Below are positions 55,224 through 64,000 of a stretch of 64,000 nucleotides of DNA, one piece after another (the first letter of the stretch is position 1; the number at the start of each line of letters is the position of its first letter). The position numbers were made by a program, and so were the translations under genes. Origin of the DNA: QHXQ01 sp036389395 (lineage in GTDB: Bacteria > Acidobacteriota > Blastocatellia > Pyrinomonadales > Pyrinomonadaceae); contig DASVPY010000095.1 of assembly GCA_036389395.1 (NCBI GenBank), positions 12,788 to 76,787 of the forward strand, read 5' to 3'. Under the pieces are notes generated by a model, which was not told the DNA's origin, did no database searches, and was given only the letters and a program-made list of their open reading frames with translations.

Positions 55224-55646
55224 GTGAACCGTAAACTCATCCGCACGACGTTAGCCGAAGTGAAGGGGCGCGAAGTCCCGCACCACAAGGAGCGCGGCCA
55301 CGAAGGCCCGCCGCAGCGCGGGGGCGGCGCGGGGCGCACGCCGCCGCCCGGCCGCGACAGCGGCGGCATCTCGGCCAGCGCCGCCGCCCAAGGGCGCAAG
55401 CGCGTGCCGCCGGCCGAGACCAACGCGGAAATTTTCTACTACAAGAAGCAGATGGACGCGCACACGGTGATGGTCATCGTGTTGCGTGACGGCGAGGAGA
55501 TCGAGGGCACTATCGAGTGGTACGACCGCAGCGCGCTGAAGGTCAACCGCAAGGACGCGCCCAACATCCTGCTGCTCAAGCACAACATCAAGTACATGTT
55601 CAAGGCCGAAGACCGCGAAGGCGGCGGCGGCGGCGACGAGTCTTAA
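55224..55646 (+). CDS. Hfq-like RNA-binding protein with long N-terminal extension
   Basis: 140 residues. The last 75 residues form an Sm-like fold of the Hfq type: FYYKKQMDAHTVMVIVLRDG, then IEGTIEWYDRSALKVN and the Sm2-like LLLKHNIKYMFKAED, which replaces the usual YKHA. The first 65 residues are basic, Gly/Pro-rich and disordered, unlike the 8 residues of ordinary Hfq. A GTG at 55224 has AGGTGA 7 bases upstream; a TTG at 55203 is less likely. It probably pairs small RNAs with messages. The Gly/Asp tail (GGGGGDES) is also typical. Confidence 0.78.
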   Translation: MNRKLIRTTLAEVKGREVPHHKERGHEGPPQRGGGAGRTPPPGRDSGGISASAAAQGRKRVPPAETNAEIFYYKKQMDAHTVMVIVLRDGEEIEGTIEWYDRSALKVNRKDAPNILLLKHNIKYMFKAEDREGGGGGDES

Positions 55647-55758
55647 AGGGCCGCGAGCACGAGCGCCCGCCCCGGCGCGGGCGCGACAGGACGAACAGGC
55701 GCACGAACCGGGCCGCCGCCCGCGGCGGTCGTTCCCGCGCCTGTTCGCGCTTTGGCGC

Positions 55759-56811
55759 ATGACAGACGACGCCTCCCAGCCCAGCCACGGCGCGCGCCGG
55801 CCCCGCATCGGCGTCACCATGGGCGACCCGGCCGGCATCGGCCCGGAAGTCGTCCTGAAGGCCGTGGCCGAGGAGCGCGTGCAGCGCGCCTGCGTGCCGG
55901 TCATCGTCGGCGACGCGCAGTTGCTCGCGCACACGGCGCGCACGCTCGACCTGAGCTGCGGCTACGACATCGTGCGGCGCGGCGAGCCGCTGCCGGCCGC
56001 GGCGGCCGACCCGGTCATCTACCACCTCAACAACATTACGGGGCACGTCGAGCCGGGCGTCGAGTCGGGCGCGGCGGGGCGGGCGGCCGCGGAGTACATC
56101 GAGGCGGCCGTCGAGTTGTGCGCCGCCGGGCAGTTGGACGCCATCGCGACCGCGCCGATCAACAAGCGCGCTCTCTTCCTCGGCGGCTACAGCTTTCCGG
56201 GCCACACTGAGTTCCTCGCGCACCTGACCAAGTCGGAAGAGTGCGCGATGGCGTTCGTCGCCGCCAACCTGCGCATCGTGCTGCTCTCGACACACGTGCC
56301 GCTGTCGCAGGCGATCCAACTGGTCGAGCGTCCACGCATCGAGCGCGTGGTGCGCCTGGCCGAACGCGAACTGCGCCGCTGGGGCATCGCGCGCCCGCGC
56401 CTCGCGATGGCCGCGTTGAACCCGCACGGCGCGGAGGGCGGGCTGTTCGGCGTCGAGGAGGCGGCCGAGATCGTGCCGGCCGTGGAGGCGTGCCGCGCGG
56501 AAGGGCTGGACGTGGCCGGGCCTTTCTCGGCCGACACCGTTTTCCTGCGCGCCTCGCGCGGCGAGTTCGACGCGGTCGTCGCCTGCTACCACGATCAGGC
56601 GATGATCCCGGTCAAGTGCCTGTCGTTCGGCGAGGCGGTCAACGTGACGATGGGCTTGCCCTTCATCCGCACGTCGGTCGATCACGGGACGGCGTTCGAC
56701 ATCGCGGGCAAGGGCCGGGCCGAGCATTCGAGCATGGTCGCCGCCATCATGCTCGCCGCCGAGTTGGCGCGCACAGAGCCGAGCGGGCAAGAGGCGCTAC
56801 TCGGCTCGTGA
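55759..56811 (+). CDS. pdxA: 4-hydroxythreonine-4-phosphate dehydrogenase
   Basis: 350 residues, cytosolic NAD-dependent enzyme of vitamin B6 synthesis. RIGVTMGDPAGIGPEVVLKA is the family opening, with TAPINKRAL, FPGHTEFLAH (zinc ligands), YHDQAMIPVKCL and SVDHGTAFDIAGKG. It ends a few bases before the next gene, so the two may be co-transcribed. Confidence 0.95.
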   Translation: MTDDASQPSHGARRPRIGVTMGDPAGIGPEVVLKAVAEERVQRACVPVIVGDAQLLAHTARTLDLSCGYDIVRRGEPLPAAAADPVIYHLNNITGHVEPGVESGAAGRAAAEYIEAAVELCAAGQLDAIATAPINKRALFLGGYSFPGHTEFLAHLTKSEECAMAFVAANLRIVLLSTHVPLSQAIQLVERPRIERVVRLAERELRRWGIARPRLAMAALNPHGAEGGLFGVEEAAEIVPAVEACRAEGLDVAGPFSADTVFLRASRGEFDAVVACYHDQAMIPVKCLSFGEAVNVTMGLPFIRTSVDHGTAFDIAGKGRAEHSSMVAAIMLAAELARTEPSGQEALLGS

Positions 56812-56828
56812 GTTTGAGACTAGAAGTC

Positions 56829-57809
56829 ATGCCGCCCGCAACGCACCACGCGCGCCGGCTCGGCTGCGCCGCCGCACTGCTCGTCGCCGTCACGGTCGGA
56901 CACGTAAACGTCCGCGCCGCCGACAAGACCGTCAGCCGCGACACGGCGCGCAAGGCCATCGCGCGCGTCGGCGGGCTTGAGTTGAAGACGGGCGACGTGC
57001 GCGTCGAGAGTATTTCGGGGACAGGTACGACGGCCGAGGTCGCGGCGACGATCAAGACGGCGTTCCGGCTGCGCAAGGGCGCGGGCGGGCGCTGGCGGGT
57101 CGTGGAGTTGCGCGTCGGCGACCGCCAGTGGGAACAGATCGAGTTGTTGCTCGCGGCTTGGCGCGTCGCGCCGTCCGCGCCCTTGCTCACGCAACTCGAA
57201 ACGCTCGTCGCGCAGTTCGTCGAACGCGAACGCGCGCGCGCCGCGGAGCAAGAACAGCGCAAGGCGGAAGAGGCGCAGGCCGACGCGGCGCGGACGAAGG
57301 ACGAGCGGCGGCATAAGAAGAAGGAGCCGCCCGCGCCGCCGCCCGCAGACCTGCGCGCCGGCCCGTTCATCGTTGACGGTTTCTCGGCGCTGCTCTCGGC
57401 CGCGACGGTCGAGACGCGGCTCGCCATGACGTTCCGCCTCGGCCGCGAGCGCGGGGCTTGGCGCGTCACGGAAGCGCGCCTCGGCGACGGCCCCTGGGCC
57501 GACGTGGCGGCGCTCACGCGCGCGCTCGACGCGGAGAAGGCCGTGCGCGCCCGCGCCGACCTTCAGATTCTCGCTGACGCACTGTCCGCCTTCCGCCGCG
57601 AGCGCGGCTTCTACGTCGTCGCCGACACGGCCGCCGTCCTCGTGGATCAACTCAACCCGCGCTACACGACGGCCGTCGTCCGCGTAGACCCGTGGCATCG
57701 CCCCTACGACTACAAAGGCCAGCGCGACAGCTTCGTGCTCCGCTCGCTCGGCCCCGACGGCAAGCCCGACACGCCGGACGACGTGACGGCGGCCCACGGG
57801 GCACAGTAA
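56829..57809 (+). CDS. Secreted protein with GspG-like C-terminal domain
   Basis: About 326 residues. A signal peptide (RRLGCAAALLVAVTVGHVNVRAADK) is followed by two repeats of a similar domain (RLRKGAGGRWRVVELRVGDRQW and RLGRERGAWRVTEARLGDGPW) split by a charged linker (ERRHKKKEPPAPPP), and a C-terminal segment like pseudopilin GspG (PWHRPYDYKGQRDSFVL, GPDGKPDTPDD). The GspG end is usually preceded by a prepilin helix, which is lacking. The frame starts inside pdxA; I use ATG 56829. A GTG overlapping the pdxA stop is another option. Function unknown. Confidence 0.75.
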   Translation: MPPATHHARRLGCAAALLVAVTVGHVNVRAADKTVSRDTARKAIARVGGLELKTGDVRVESISGTGTTAEVAATIKTAFRLRKGAGGRWRVVELRVGDRQWEQIELLLAAWRVAPSAPLLTQLETLVAQFVERERARAAEQEQRKAEEAQADAARTKDERRHKKKEPPAPPPADLRAGPFIVDGFSALLSAATVETRLAMTFRLGRERGAWRVTEARLGDGPWADVAALTRALDAEKAVRARADLQILADALSAFRRERGFYVVADTAAVLVDQLNPRYTTAVVRVDPWHRPYDYKGQRDSFVLRSLGPDGKPDTPDDVTAAHGAQ

Positions 57810-58037
57810 CTCCCTTTGCGGCCCTTCGCGGCCCGCGAAGATGAATTGAGCACGATCTTGGTGGGCCGGTGTTGAGCGTACCTCTTGACGCTCAATCGGC
57901 GCGAGTGTTAGGGTCAAAAGTGTGGCTTGTGAAGGGCAGGCCGCGCGATGAAAACTCACGCCCCGTGCCGCCCCGGCCCTTGCGTCCCAAGGTCAGCTCG
58001 TCCGGCGGCGCTCGCCCTTGTTTGAAGGAGTCGGTTG

Positions 58038-59855
58038 ATGCTTACGGGCCGCAAACTGTTGCTCGCGGACGACTCGCCCGCCTATCAGAAGGTCGTCAGT
58101 CTGACGTTCCGTGACGAAGGCGTGGCGGTGGTCGCGGTCGGCAGCGGCGCGGCGGCCCTCAAGGCGCTGGCGCAGGACGCGCCCGACGTGATCCTGGCGG
58201 ACGTGCACATGCCCGCGCCCGACGGCTACGCGCTCTGCGCGCACGTCAAAGGCGACGCGCGGCTGCGCCACATCCCCGTCCTGTTGCTCGTGGGCACGTT
58301 TGAACCTTTCGACGAAGCGGAGGCGCGCAGAGTTGGCGCGGACGGAGTCTTGACCAAACCATTTCAGTCCATACGCGGGCTGGTGAGCCGGGTGGGCAGC
58401 CTGCTCAGCGGCCACGCCGAAGAGGCGCAGACCGAGACCACGCCGCCGCCCGACGCGGCCCGCCAAGACGAGCGCGCCGCGCCGCCGGCCGACGCGCAGG
58501 CCGCGGACGCGCCCGCCTTCACTTGGGCGCACCAGCGCGCCGAGTCGCAAACGGCCGCGACCACCGACGCCCACGCCTACACAGATTTCGATCTCGACGA
58601 TCAGACCATCCAGACCACGCCCGCCGAAAGCTTCGGCGCGCACGCCGCCGAGCCGACGGCGACGCACGGCGGCGCGACGGTCGTCCCCGAGGTCGAAGCC
58701 GAAGGCGCTTACGCGCCCCGGCCCGCCGACGAGTTCACGTCGCACTCGGCCGAAGAGTTCAGGCCGCAGACGACCAGCGAATTCAAGCCACGGGCAACCG
58801 GCGAATTCGCGGCGCGCGCGGCCGAAGAGTTCACGTCGCAAGCAAGCGGCGAGTTCGCAGCGCAGTCGGCCGGCGAGGCTGCGGCGCAGTCCGCCGATGA
58901 AGTCGCGGCGCAGTCCGCTGATGAGTTCGCGGTTCAATCTGTTGATGAGTTCGCGGCTCGGCGTGCGGACGAGTCTGCGCCTCGGCAGGCGGCCGACGAG
59001 TCGTTCGATCCGTTCGCGGAGACGCAGCCGGCGGTCGAGAGCGTCGCGCAGGCGCGGGGCGCGGCCGCGGCGAGTTACGGCGGCGCGTCGGCGCAAGCGG
59101 CCGGGTTCGCCGCGCCCGCGGCTCCGGTCTCTCCGGCTTCCGACGACGCGCTGCTCGACCTGGGCGACAGCGCGCCCGCCGCGGGTGCGGCCGCGACCGA
59201 AGAGTCCATCCTCGATCTCGGTTTTGAAGAGTTCGCCGCGGAGCCGGCGGCAGCCACGCAGCCGGCGTCCGCAGAGTCAACAGCGGTAGAGGCGACGGAC
59301 GTAGAGGCAACGGCGCAGCCGGAGACGGGGCAGGCGGAAGCTCACGGGCCGGAGACGACGGCCGAGCCGCCGCAGGCGGAAGCGCCGCGCGTGCAGTACG
59401 CCGAAGGGCTGGCCACGTCGCACGCCGAGGCGGTCGAACCGCTCGTCGCCGCGGCCGCGCCGCAGACGGACGCGCGCGCGCTCGAAGCCGACGCGCTGGC
59501 TTACGCGCTGCCGCCGCAGTCGGGGCAAGCGGTCGAGTTGGTGCTGCCCGCCGAGCAAGCGGCGCAGGTCGCCACGGACGCGACCGTCGGTCAAGCCGAG
59601 CCGGAAACAGACGCGCAGACAGACTCAACCGCACAGGCGGAATCGGCCGCGCAGCCCGCGACAAGCTCCGAGTTCGCCGCGCCGGCGGGCGTGGGCGTGC
59701 AGTTGTCGCCGGAGACGATTGACGCCATCGCGCGGCGCGTCGTCGAGTTGATGGGCGACAAGGTCATACGCGAGATCGCTTGGGAGGTCGTGCCGGAGTT
59801 GGCCGAGCGCCTCATCAACCGCCGCATCGAAGAGGAACGGACGCACGCGCGTTAA
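58038..59855 (+). CDS. Receiver-domain protein with long disordered linker and conserved C-terminal helices
   Basis: 605 residues. Residues 1-120 are a response-regulator receiver domain (LLLADDSPAYQKVV, phospho-acceptor in VILADVHMPAPDGY, LTKPF). From 130 to 550 the protein is Ala/Glu/Thr-rich and disordered; residues about 232-319 hold eleven octapeptides starting EF or EV (EFAAQSAG, EVAAQSAD). The end (SPETIDAIARRVVELMGDK, then IREIAWEVVPELAERLI) is a conserved helical pair. The layout recalls RomR of Myxococcus, a partner of MglA, and PopZ-like polar hubs; that link is inference. AAGGAG lies 7 bases before the ATG. Confidence 0.8.
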   Translation: MLTGRKLLLADDSPAYQKVVSLTFRDEGVAVVAVGSGAAALKALAQDAPDVILADVHMPAPDGYALCAHVKGDARLRHIPVLLLVGTFEPFDEAEARRVGADGVLTKPFQSIRGLVSRVGSLLSGHAEEAQTETTPPPDAARQDERAAPPADAQAADAPAFTWAHQRAESQTAATTDAHAYTDFDLDDQTIQTTPAESFGAHAAEPTATHGGATVVPEVEAEGAYAPRPADEFTSHSAEEFRPQTTSEFKPRATGEFAARAAEEFTSQASGEFAAQSAGEAAAQSADEVAAQSADEFAVQSVDEFAARRADESAPRQAADESFDPFAETQPAVESVAQARGAAAASYGGASAQAAGFAAPAAPVSPASDDALLDLGDSAPAAGAAATEESILDLGFEEFAAEPAAATQPASAESTAVEATDVEATAQPETGQAEAHGPETTAEPPQAEAPRVQYAEGLATSHAEAVEPLVAAAAPQTDARALEADALAYALPPQSGQAVELVLPAEQAAQVATDATVGQAEPETDAQTDSTAQAESAAQPATSSEFAAPAGVGVQLSPETIDAIARRVVELMGDKVIREIAWEVVPELAERLINRRIEEERTHAR

Positions 59856-59884
59856 GACTGATTGACGCGCGACGCACACACGAC

Positions 59885-59915
59885 GGGCGAGGCGGCACGA
59901 GCAGCCGCCTCGCCC
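59885..59915 (+). terminator. Terminator after receiver-domain gene
   Basis: A perfect 12-bp stem (GGGCGAGGCGGC), 7-base loop, and a GTTTT tail. It lies about 30 bases beyond the stop. Confidence 0.8.
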
Positions 59916-59979
59916 GGTTCGTTTTAGGCGGCCGTCAGCTTTCAGGCTGTCGCCGACATTCGTCGCCGACAGCCGCGGG

Positions 59980-60008
59980 GTGAAACGGCCCGGCGATTGC
60001 TTTACAAT
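59980..60008 (+). promoter_or_regulatory. Candidate promoter for valS-nadC
   Basis: GTGAAA (59980-59985) and TACAAT (60003-60008) are 17 bases apart. It lies 70 bases before the valS ATG. An imperfect hairpin (13-bp stem with one mismatch, about 59944-59973) lies just upstream. Confidence 0.45.
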
Positions 60009-60078
60009 AGCCCGCGCAAACAAAATCAGAGAAGGGTCTTGAGTTGATCGCTGATACTTGCTCGCTGCTCGCTTCATC

Positions 60079-62769
60079 ATGGAGATTCCGAAGACATACG
60101 ATCCGAGAGAGGCCGAGGCGCGGCACTACGCGCGCTGGGAGGCGCAAGGCTACTTCGCGCCGGAGGTGAACCGCGACCCCGAAGCGCCCGTCTATTCCAT
60201 CGTCATCCCGCCGCCGAACGTCACGGGGTCTTTGCACATGGGGCACGCGCTTCAGCACACGATCATGGACGTGCTGACGCGCTACCACCGCATGTGCGGC
60301 TACCGCACGCTCTGGCTGCCCGGCTCGGATCACGCCGGCATCTCCACGCAACTCATGGTCGAACGGGAGTTGCGCAAAGAGGGCTTGACGCGCCACGACC
60401 TGGGGCGCGAGCAGTTCATCGAGCGCGTCTGGCGTTGGAAGGAGCAGTACGGCGGCGAGATCACGCGGCAGATGCGGCGCGAGGGCGCGAGCGTGGACTG
60501 GTCGCGCGAGCAGTTCACGATGGACGAGCACCTGTCGCGCGCCGTCCGCGAGTTCTTCGTGCGCTGCTACGACGAGGGCTTGATCTACCACGGCGAGGGC
60601 TTGATCAGTTGGTGTCCGAAGGATCAGACCGCGCTCTCCGATCTGGAAGTTGATAAGGAAGAGACGAAGGGCGCGCTCTACTACCTGCAATACCCGGTCA
60701 AGGGCAGTGAGCGCCGCGTGACCGTGGCGACGACGCGCCCCGAGACGATGCTCGGCGACACGGCCGTCGCGGTGAACCCCGAAGACGAGCGTTACCGCGA
60801 CCTGCTCGGCGCGACGATCACGTTGCCGCTCGTCGGGCGCGAGATTCCGGTCGTGGCGGACGAGTTCGTTGACCCGGCGTTCGGCACGGGCGCGGTCAAG
60901 GTCACGCCCGCGCACGACCCGAACGACTACGAGATGGGCCGGCGGCACAACCTGCCGCAAGTGCGGGTCATTGACCAACACGCGCGCATGACCGCCGAGG
61001 CGGGCGCGGAGTTCGCGGGGCTTGATCGTTACGAGGCGCGCGGGCTGGTCGTCAAGCGGTTCGAGGAACTAGGGCTGCTTGAGAAGGTCTCGGACTACGA
61101 GTTCTCGATCACGAAATGCGGCCGCTGCCGCACGGTCATCGAGCCGCTCATCTCGACGCAGTGGTTTCTGAAGCAGGCGGAGTTGGGGCGCGCGCCGCTG
61201 GCGCTCGTGCGCGAACGCCGCGAGCCGCGCTTCGTGCCCCGCGTGCCTTACGAGAAGGTCTACGCCGACTGGCTCGAAAACCTGCACGACTGGACGCTCT
61301 CGCGCCAGCTCTGGTGGGGGCATCGCATCCCGGCGTGGTACACCGAGGACGGGCGCACCATCGTCGCGCGCACCGAAGAAGAGGCGCGGGCCAGAGCGCG
61401 CACGGACAAACTCACGCAAGACCCGGACGTGCTCGACACGTGGTTCTCGTCCGCGCTGTGGCCCATCTCGACCCTGGGCTGGCCCGACGAGACGGAAGAC
61501 CTGAAAACTTTCTATCCAACCTCCGTGCTCATCACGGCGCGCGACATCATCTTCCTGTGGGTCTCGCGGATGATGATGACGGGGCTGAAGTTTACGGGGC
61601 AGAAAGCGTTCAACGATGTCTTCATTACGGGCACGATCTTCGACAAGCACGGGCAGCGCATGTCAAAGTCGAAGGGCAACGGCGTCGATCCGATGGAGGT
61701 GTTCGACAAGTACGGCGTGGACGCCACGCGCCTCGTGCTCGCGCAGGTCGAGAGCACGGACACGCGCTGGAACGACAACCTTGTCGAGTCCTATCGCAAC
61801 TTCGCCAACAAAATCTGGAACGCCGCGCGCTTCTGTCTGTTGAATTCCGAAGGCGCGACAGTGGGCAAAGGTTTTGAGGGCGAGCCGGCAAGTTGGGCAC
61901 TGCACGACCGCTGGATCATGTCGCGCCTCAATCGCACGGCGCAGACCGTTTCAGCAGCAATTGAAGGTTATCGCTTCCACGAAGCGGTGCAGACGCTCTA
62001 TCACTTTTTCTGGGACGACTTCTGCGACTGGTACATCGAGTTGTCGAAGTCGGACGTGACCGCGCCCGACGCTTCGCCCGCGCGTAATGCCGCGCGCAGC
62101 CGCGTGCTGACCGTGCTCGAACAGGCGCTCCGGCTGCTGCATCCGTTCATGCCGTTCATCACGGAAGAACTCTGGCAGCGGCTGCCCGGCATCAGCACCG
62201 CGCAACTGCATCCGGCTTACGCGCACGCCGAGCCGACCATCATGCTCGCCGCTTACCCGCAAGCCGACGCCGCGTTGATTGACGAGCGCGCCGAAGCGGA
62301 AGTGCAGGCGCTTATCGAACTCATCTCGCGCGTGCGCAACATTCGCTCGGAGATGAACATCAAGCCGGGTGAGACCGTGCCCGTGCTGGTCGGTGCGCCG
62401 GATGAAACTCTACGCGCGGTCTTCACAGCGGGCGTGCCGCAGATCGCGCGGCTGGTGCGCGCCTCCGAGGTCTTAGTGCAACCGAGTATCAACGGGCCGC
62501 GCGCATCGGCGCGGGCGGTGCTCGCGGGCGGGGCGGAGGTCGCCGTGCCGCTCGAAGGGTTGATCGACTTCGCGCAGGAGCGCGCGCGGCTACGCAAAGA
62601 GCAGGAGAAGTTACAGCAGGAGGCGGCGAAGCTCGAAGGCCAACTCGGCAACAAAAACTTCGTCGAGCGCGCGCCCGCCGAGAAGGTCGCGGAGTTGCGG
62701 CAACGCCTCGCCGACATCGCGCAACGAACAGGCGCGCTCACGCAGACGATGGAGGCGCTGGCAGAATGA
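60079..62769 (+). CDS. valS: Valyl-tRNA synthetase
   Basis: 896 residues. Charges tRNA-Val. HIGH motif as GSLHMGHAL, KMSKS as MSKSKGNG, the CP1 editing domain (TTRPETMLGDTAVAV), and a C-terminal coiled coil that stabilises tRNA (ERARLRKEQEKLQQEAAKLE). The frame opens 7 codons upstream, but ATG 60079 (MEIPKTYDPREAE) is the family start. Its TGA overlaps the nadC ATG by 4 bases. Confidence 0.97.
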   Translation: MEIPKTYDPREAEARHYARWEAQGYFAPEVNRDPEAPVYSIVIPPPNVTGSLHMGHALQHTIMDVLTRYHRMCGYRTLWLPGSDHAGISTQLMVERELRKEGLTRHDLGREQFIERVWRWKEQYGGEITRQMRREGASVDWSREQFTMDEHLSRAVREFFVRCYDEGLIYHGEGLISWCPKDQTALSDLEVDKEETKGALYYLQYPVKGSERRVTVATTRPETMLGDTAVAVNPEDERYRDLLGATITLPLVGREIPVVADEFVDPAFGTGAVKVTPAHDPNDYEMGRRHNLPQVRVIDQHARMTAEAGAEFAGLDRYEARGLVVKRFEELGLLEKVSDYEFSITKCGRCRTVIEPLISTQWFLKQAELGRAPLALVRERREPRFVPRVPYEKVYADWLENLHDWTLSRQLWWGHRIPAWYTEDGRTIVARTEEEARARARTDKLTQDPDVLDTWFSSALWPISTLGWPDETEDLKTFYPTSVLITARDIIFLWVSRMMMTGLKFTGQKAFNDVFITGTIFDKHGQRMSKSKGNGVDPMEVFDKYGVDATRLVLAQVESTDTRWNDNLVESYRNFANKIWNAARFCLLNSEGATVGKGFEGEPASWALHDRWIMSRLNRTAQTVSAAIEGYRFHEAVQTLYHFFWDDFCDWYIELSKSDVTAPDASPARNAARSRVLTVLEQALRLLHPFMPFITEELWQRLPGISTAQLHPAYAHAEPTIMLAAYPQADAALIDERAEAEVQALIELISRVRNIRSEMNIKPGETVPVLVGAPDETLRAVFTAGVPQIARLVRASEVLVQPSINGPRASARAVLAGGAEVAVPLEGLIDFAQERARLRKEQEKLQQEAAKLEGQLGNKNFVERAPAEKVAELRQRLADIAQRTGALTQTMEALAE

Positions 62770-63623
62770 ACTGGCTGGACGAAGGCGCGCTCTTCAATCA
62801 GATCGGCGCGTTTCTGAGCGAAGATTTGGGGCGCGGCGACATCACGACGCAGGCTTGCGTCGCACGCAACACGCGCGCGCGCGGGCGCTTCCTCGCCAAA
62901 GAGGCGATGACCGTCGCGGGTCTCGAAGCCGCCGAGGCCGTCTTCTCGACGCTCGACGCGCAGCAGCAGTTGGAAGCGTTTGTCTCCGACGGCGACGAGG
63001 TTGAGGCCGGTAAGGTCATCGCGCGCACAAGCGGCTTCGCCGACGTGCTCCTGGCGGGCGAGCGCGTCGCGTTGAACTTGCTGCAAAGACTCTCCGGCAT
63101 TGCGACGCTGACGCGGCAGTTCGTCCGCGCGGTCGAAGGCACGAACGCCGAGATCGTGGACACGCGCAAGACGACGCCGGGCTTGCGCATGCTGGAAAAA
63201 TACGCGGTGCAGGCGGGCGGCGGGCGCAATCATCGCTTCGGCTTGGACGATGGCGTGCTGATTAAAGACAACCACATCGCGCTCGCGGGCGGCGTGGGCG
63301 CGGCGGTTGACCGTGCGAAACGCGCGGTCGGGCATCTGCACAAGATCGAGGTCGAAGTCTCGACCGAGCGCGACCTGCGCGAAGCAGTCTCGGCCGGCGC
63401 GGACATATTGCTCCTGGACAATCTCGCGCCCGCCGAGACGCAGCGCATGGTCGAACTGGCGCGCTCGTTGTCGCCGAGCGTGCTGCTCGAATCATCCGGC
63501 GGCATCACGCTGGAGAACGTGCGCGCCTACGCCGAGACGGGCGTCAATCTGATCAGCATCGGCGCGCTCACGCACTCAGCGCGCGCGATGGACATCAGCT
63601 TCAAGCTTCAGCCCGGCTCGTAA
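62766..63623 (+). CDS. nadC: Nicotinate-nucleotide pyrophosphorylase (carboxylating)
   Basis: 285 residues. Converts quinolinate and PRPP to nicotinate mononucleotide in NAD synthesis. EDLGRGDITTQA, GERVALNLLQRLSGIAT, DTRKTTPGLRMLEKYAVQAGGG, HRFGLDDGVLIKDNHI, and ESSGGITLENVRAYAETGV are all present. It is translated with valS through an ATGA overlap. nadA and nadB are not in the window. Confidence 0.96.
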   Translation: MNWLDEGALFNQIGAFLSEDLGRGDITTQACVARNTRARGRFLAKEAMTVAGLEAAEAVFSTLDAQQQLEAFVSDGDEVEAGKVIARTSGFADVLLAGERVALNLLQRLSGIATLTRQFVRAVEGTNAEIVDTRKTTPGLRMLEKYAVQAGGGRNHRFGLDDGVLIKDNHIALAGGVGAAVDRAKRAVGHLHKIEVEVSTERDLREAVSAGADILLLDNLAPAETQRMVELARSLSPSVLLESSGGITLENVRAYAETGVNLISIGALTHSARAMDISFKLQPGS

Positions 63624-63684
63624 GGGAACTGAAATGGATTGAAGGCGTGAAAAGATCGGTTAGTAGTTATCGGAGGTATTCGTA

Positions 63685-64000
63685 ATGCGCGCTCGGTCTG
63701 GTTATAAGTTGCTGACGTTAGCGGCGCTGTTGGCGGCGCTTGTCCTGCCGGTCTCTGTTCAGTCGCAGCGACGGCGCGTGTCGCGGCGCGTGACGCATCC
63801 GGTGCGCCCGCGCCCCGTGACGCAGCCCGTACCGACGCCCGTGCCGGCTGCCGCCGACCCGACGCTCGTCTCGACCGCCGAAGAGCAGGGCGCGGAGCAG
63901 GCACAAGCGCAGGCGCAGGCGGCGAAACGCGCGGCCAAACAGGCGACGAACACTGATCAGGAGAGCGCGCGCAAGCTCGACCAACTAAGTCGCGAGTTCA
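63685..64000 (+). CDS. Secreted protein, N-terminal part, cut by window edge
   Basis: An open frame starts at ATG 63685 with GGAGG 8 bases upstream and runs off the right edge (105 codons visible). A signal peptide (YKLLTLAALLAALVLPVSVQS) is followed by a basic Arg/Pro/Val-rich stretch (RRVTHPVRPRPVTQPVPTP) and a Gln/Ala-rich helix (EQAQAQAQAAKRAAKQ). The visible part is low in complexity and does not identify a family. Confidence 0.7.
   Translation, partial: MRARSGYKLLTLAALLAALVLPVSVQSQRRRVSRRVTHPVRPRPVTQPVPTPVPAAADPTLVSTAEEQGAEQAQAQAQAAKRAAKQATNTDQESARKLDQLSREF

Noticed and set aside
59935..60078. T-box riboswitch before valS
   Set aside because: There is one imperfect hairpin but no T-box sequence, specifier loop or anti-terminator, and T-boxes are rare outside Firmicutes and relatives.

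Overview
This 64 kb window is a GC-rich (roughly two thirds G+C) bacterial chromosome segment. A Gram-negative-type cell is indicated by a TonB-domain protein, lipoproteins and a complete division and cell-wall cluster. The combination of an MglA-type GTPase with a roadblock partner, an Hfq-like protein behind ftsZ, a PVM-like microcompartment locus and many secreted proteins of unknown family suggests Acidobacteriota, probably a Blastocatellia-like lineage. That placement is an inference from gene content; there is no rRNA gene in the window to test it.

Left arm, 0-13.3 kb, is accessory. It holds an XRE regulator, small cysteine-rich proteins, a membrane-anchored regulatory-like-domain protein, a secreted alpha/beta hydrolase with a secreted partner, a single-polypeptide restriction-modification enzyme of the type ISP kind, and a DUF433 protein. 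Five reading-frame breaks in four genes are clustered here (two frameshifts in a TPR gene, one in a lectin/GH16-like gene, and in-frame TAG codons in two genes), while I saw no break in the housekeeping genes of the rest of the window. A 21-bp-period array encoding heptapeptides lies at 9.1-9.4 kb.

Middle, 13.3-37 kb. yvcK, glmU and glmS lie in one orientation, linking UDP-GlcNAc synthesis with its sensor. A roadblock protein and an MglA GTPase follow, then a CHASE2-TPR fusion, a GNAT acetyltransferase, queA, a YihY/BrkB membrane protein and ruvBA. Rex and a TonB-domain protein precede a compact microcompartment locus: a coiled-coil protein, a class II aldolase, one hexameric shell protein, three pentameric vertex proteins and a cysteine-cluster protein. 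LemA, a nucleotidyltransferase, a TPM-domain protein and a ZIP transporter are on the other strand.

37-54.9 kb is the dcw cluster: mraZ, rsmH, ftsL, ftsI, murF, mraY, murD, ftsW, murG, murC, murB, ftsQ, ftsA, ftsZ. It is driven by a clear sigma70-type promoter with an MraZ operator of three GTGGN repeats. murE is missing from its usual place between ftsI and murF. 55-64 kb carries an Hfq-like gene, pdxA, a GspG-like secreted protein, a receiver-domain protein with a long disordered linker, valS, nadC and the start of a secreted protein cut by the window edge.

The most striking structure is not a gene. About fourteen intergenic elements between 15 and 55 kb are built from tandem 7-bp units. 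Most are arranged as long inverted repeats, although different elements use different heptamers (GTGACAG, GTTAGTG, GTCAGTG, GTTCAAG, CAGAAGC, GATGTCA, GACTACT and others). They sit between co-oriented genes, often take the place of the Shine-Dalgarno region, and have replaced the C-terminal codons of several cell-wall genes.
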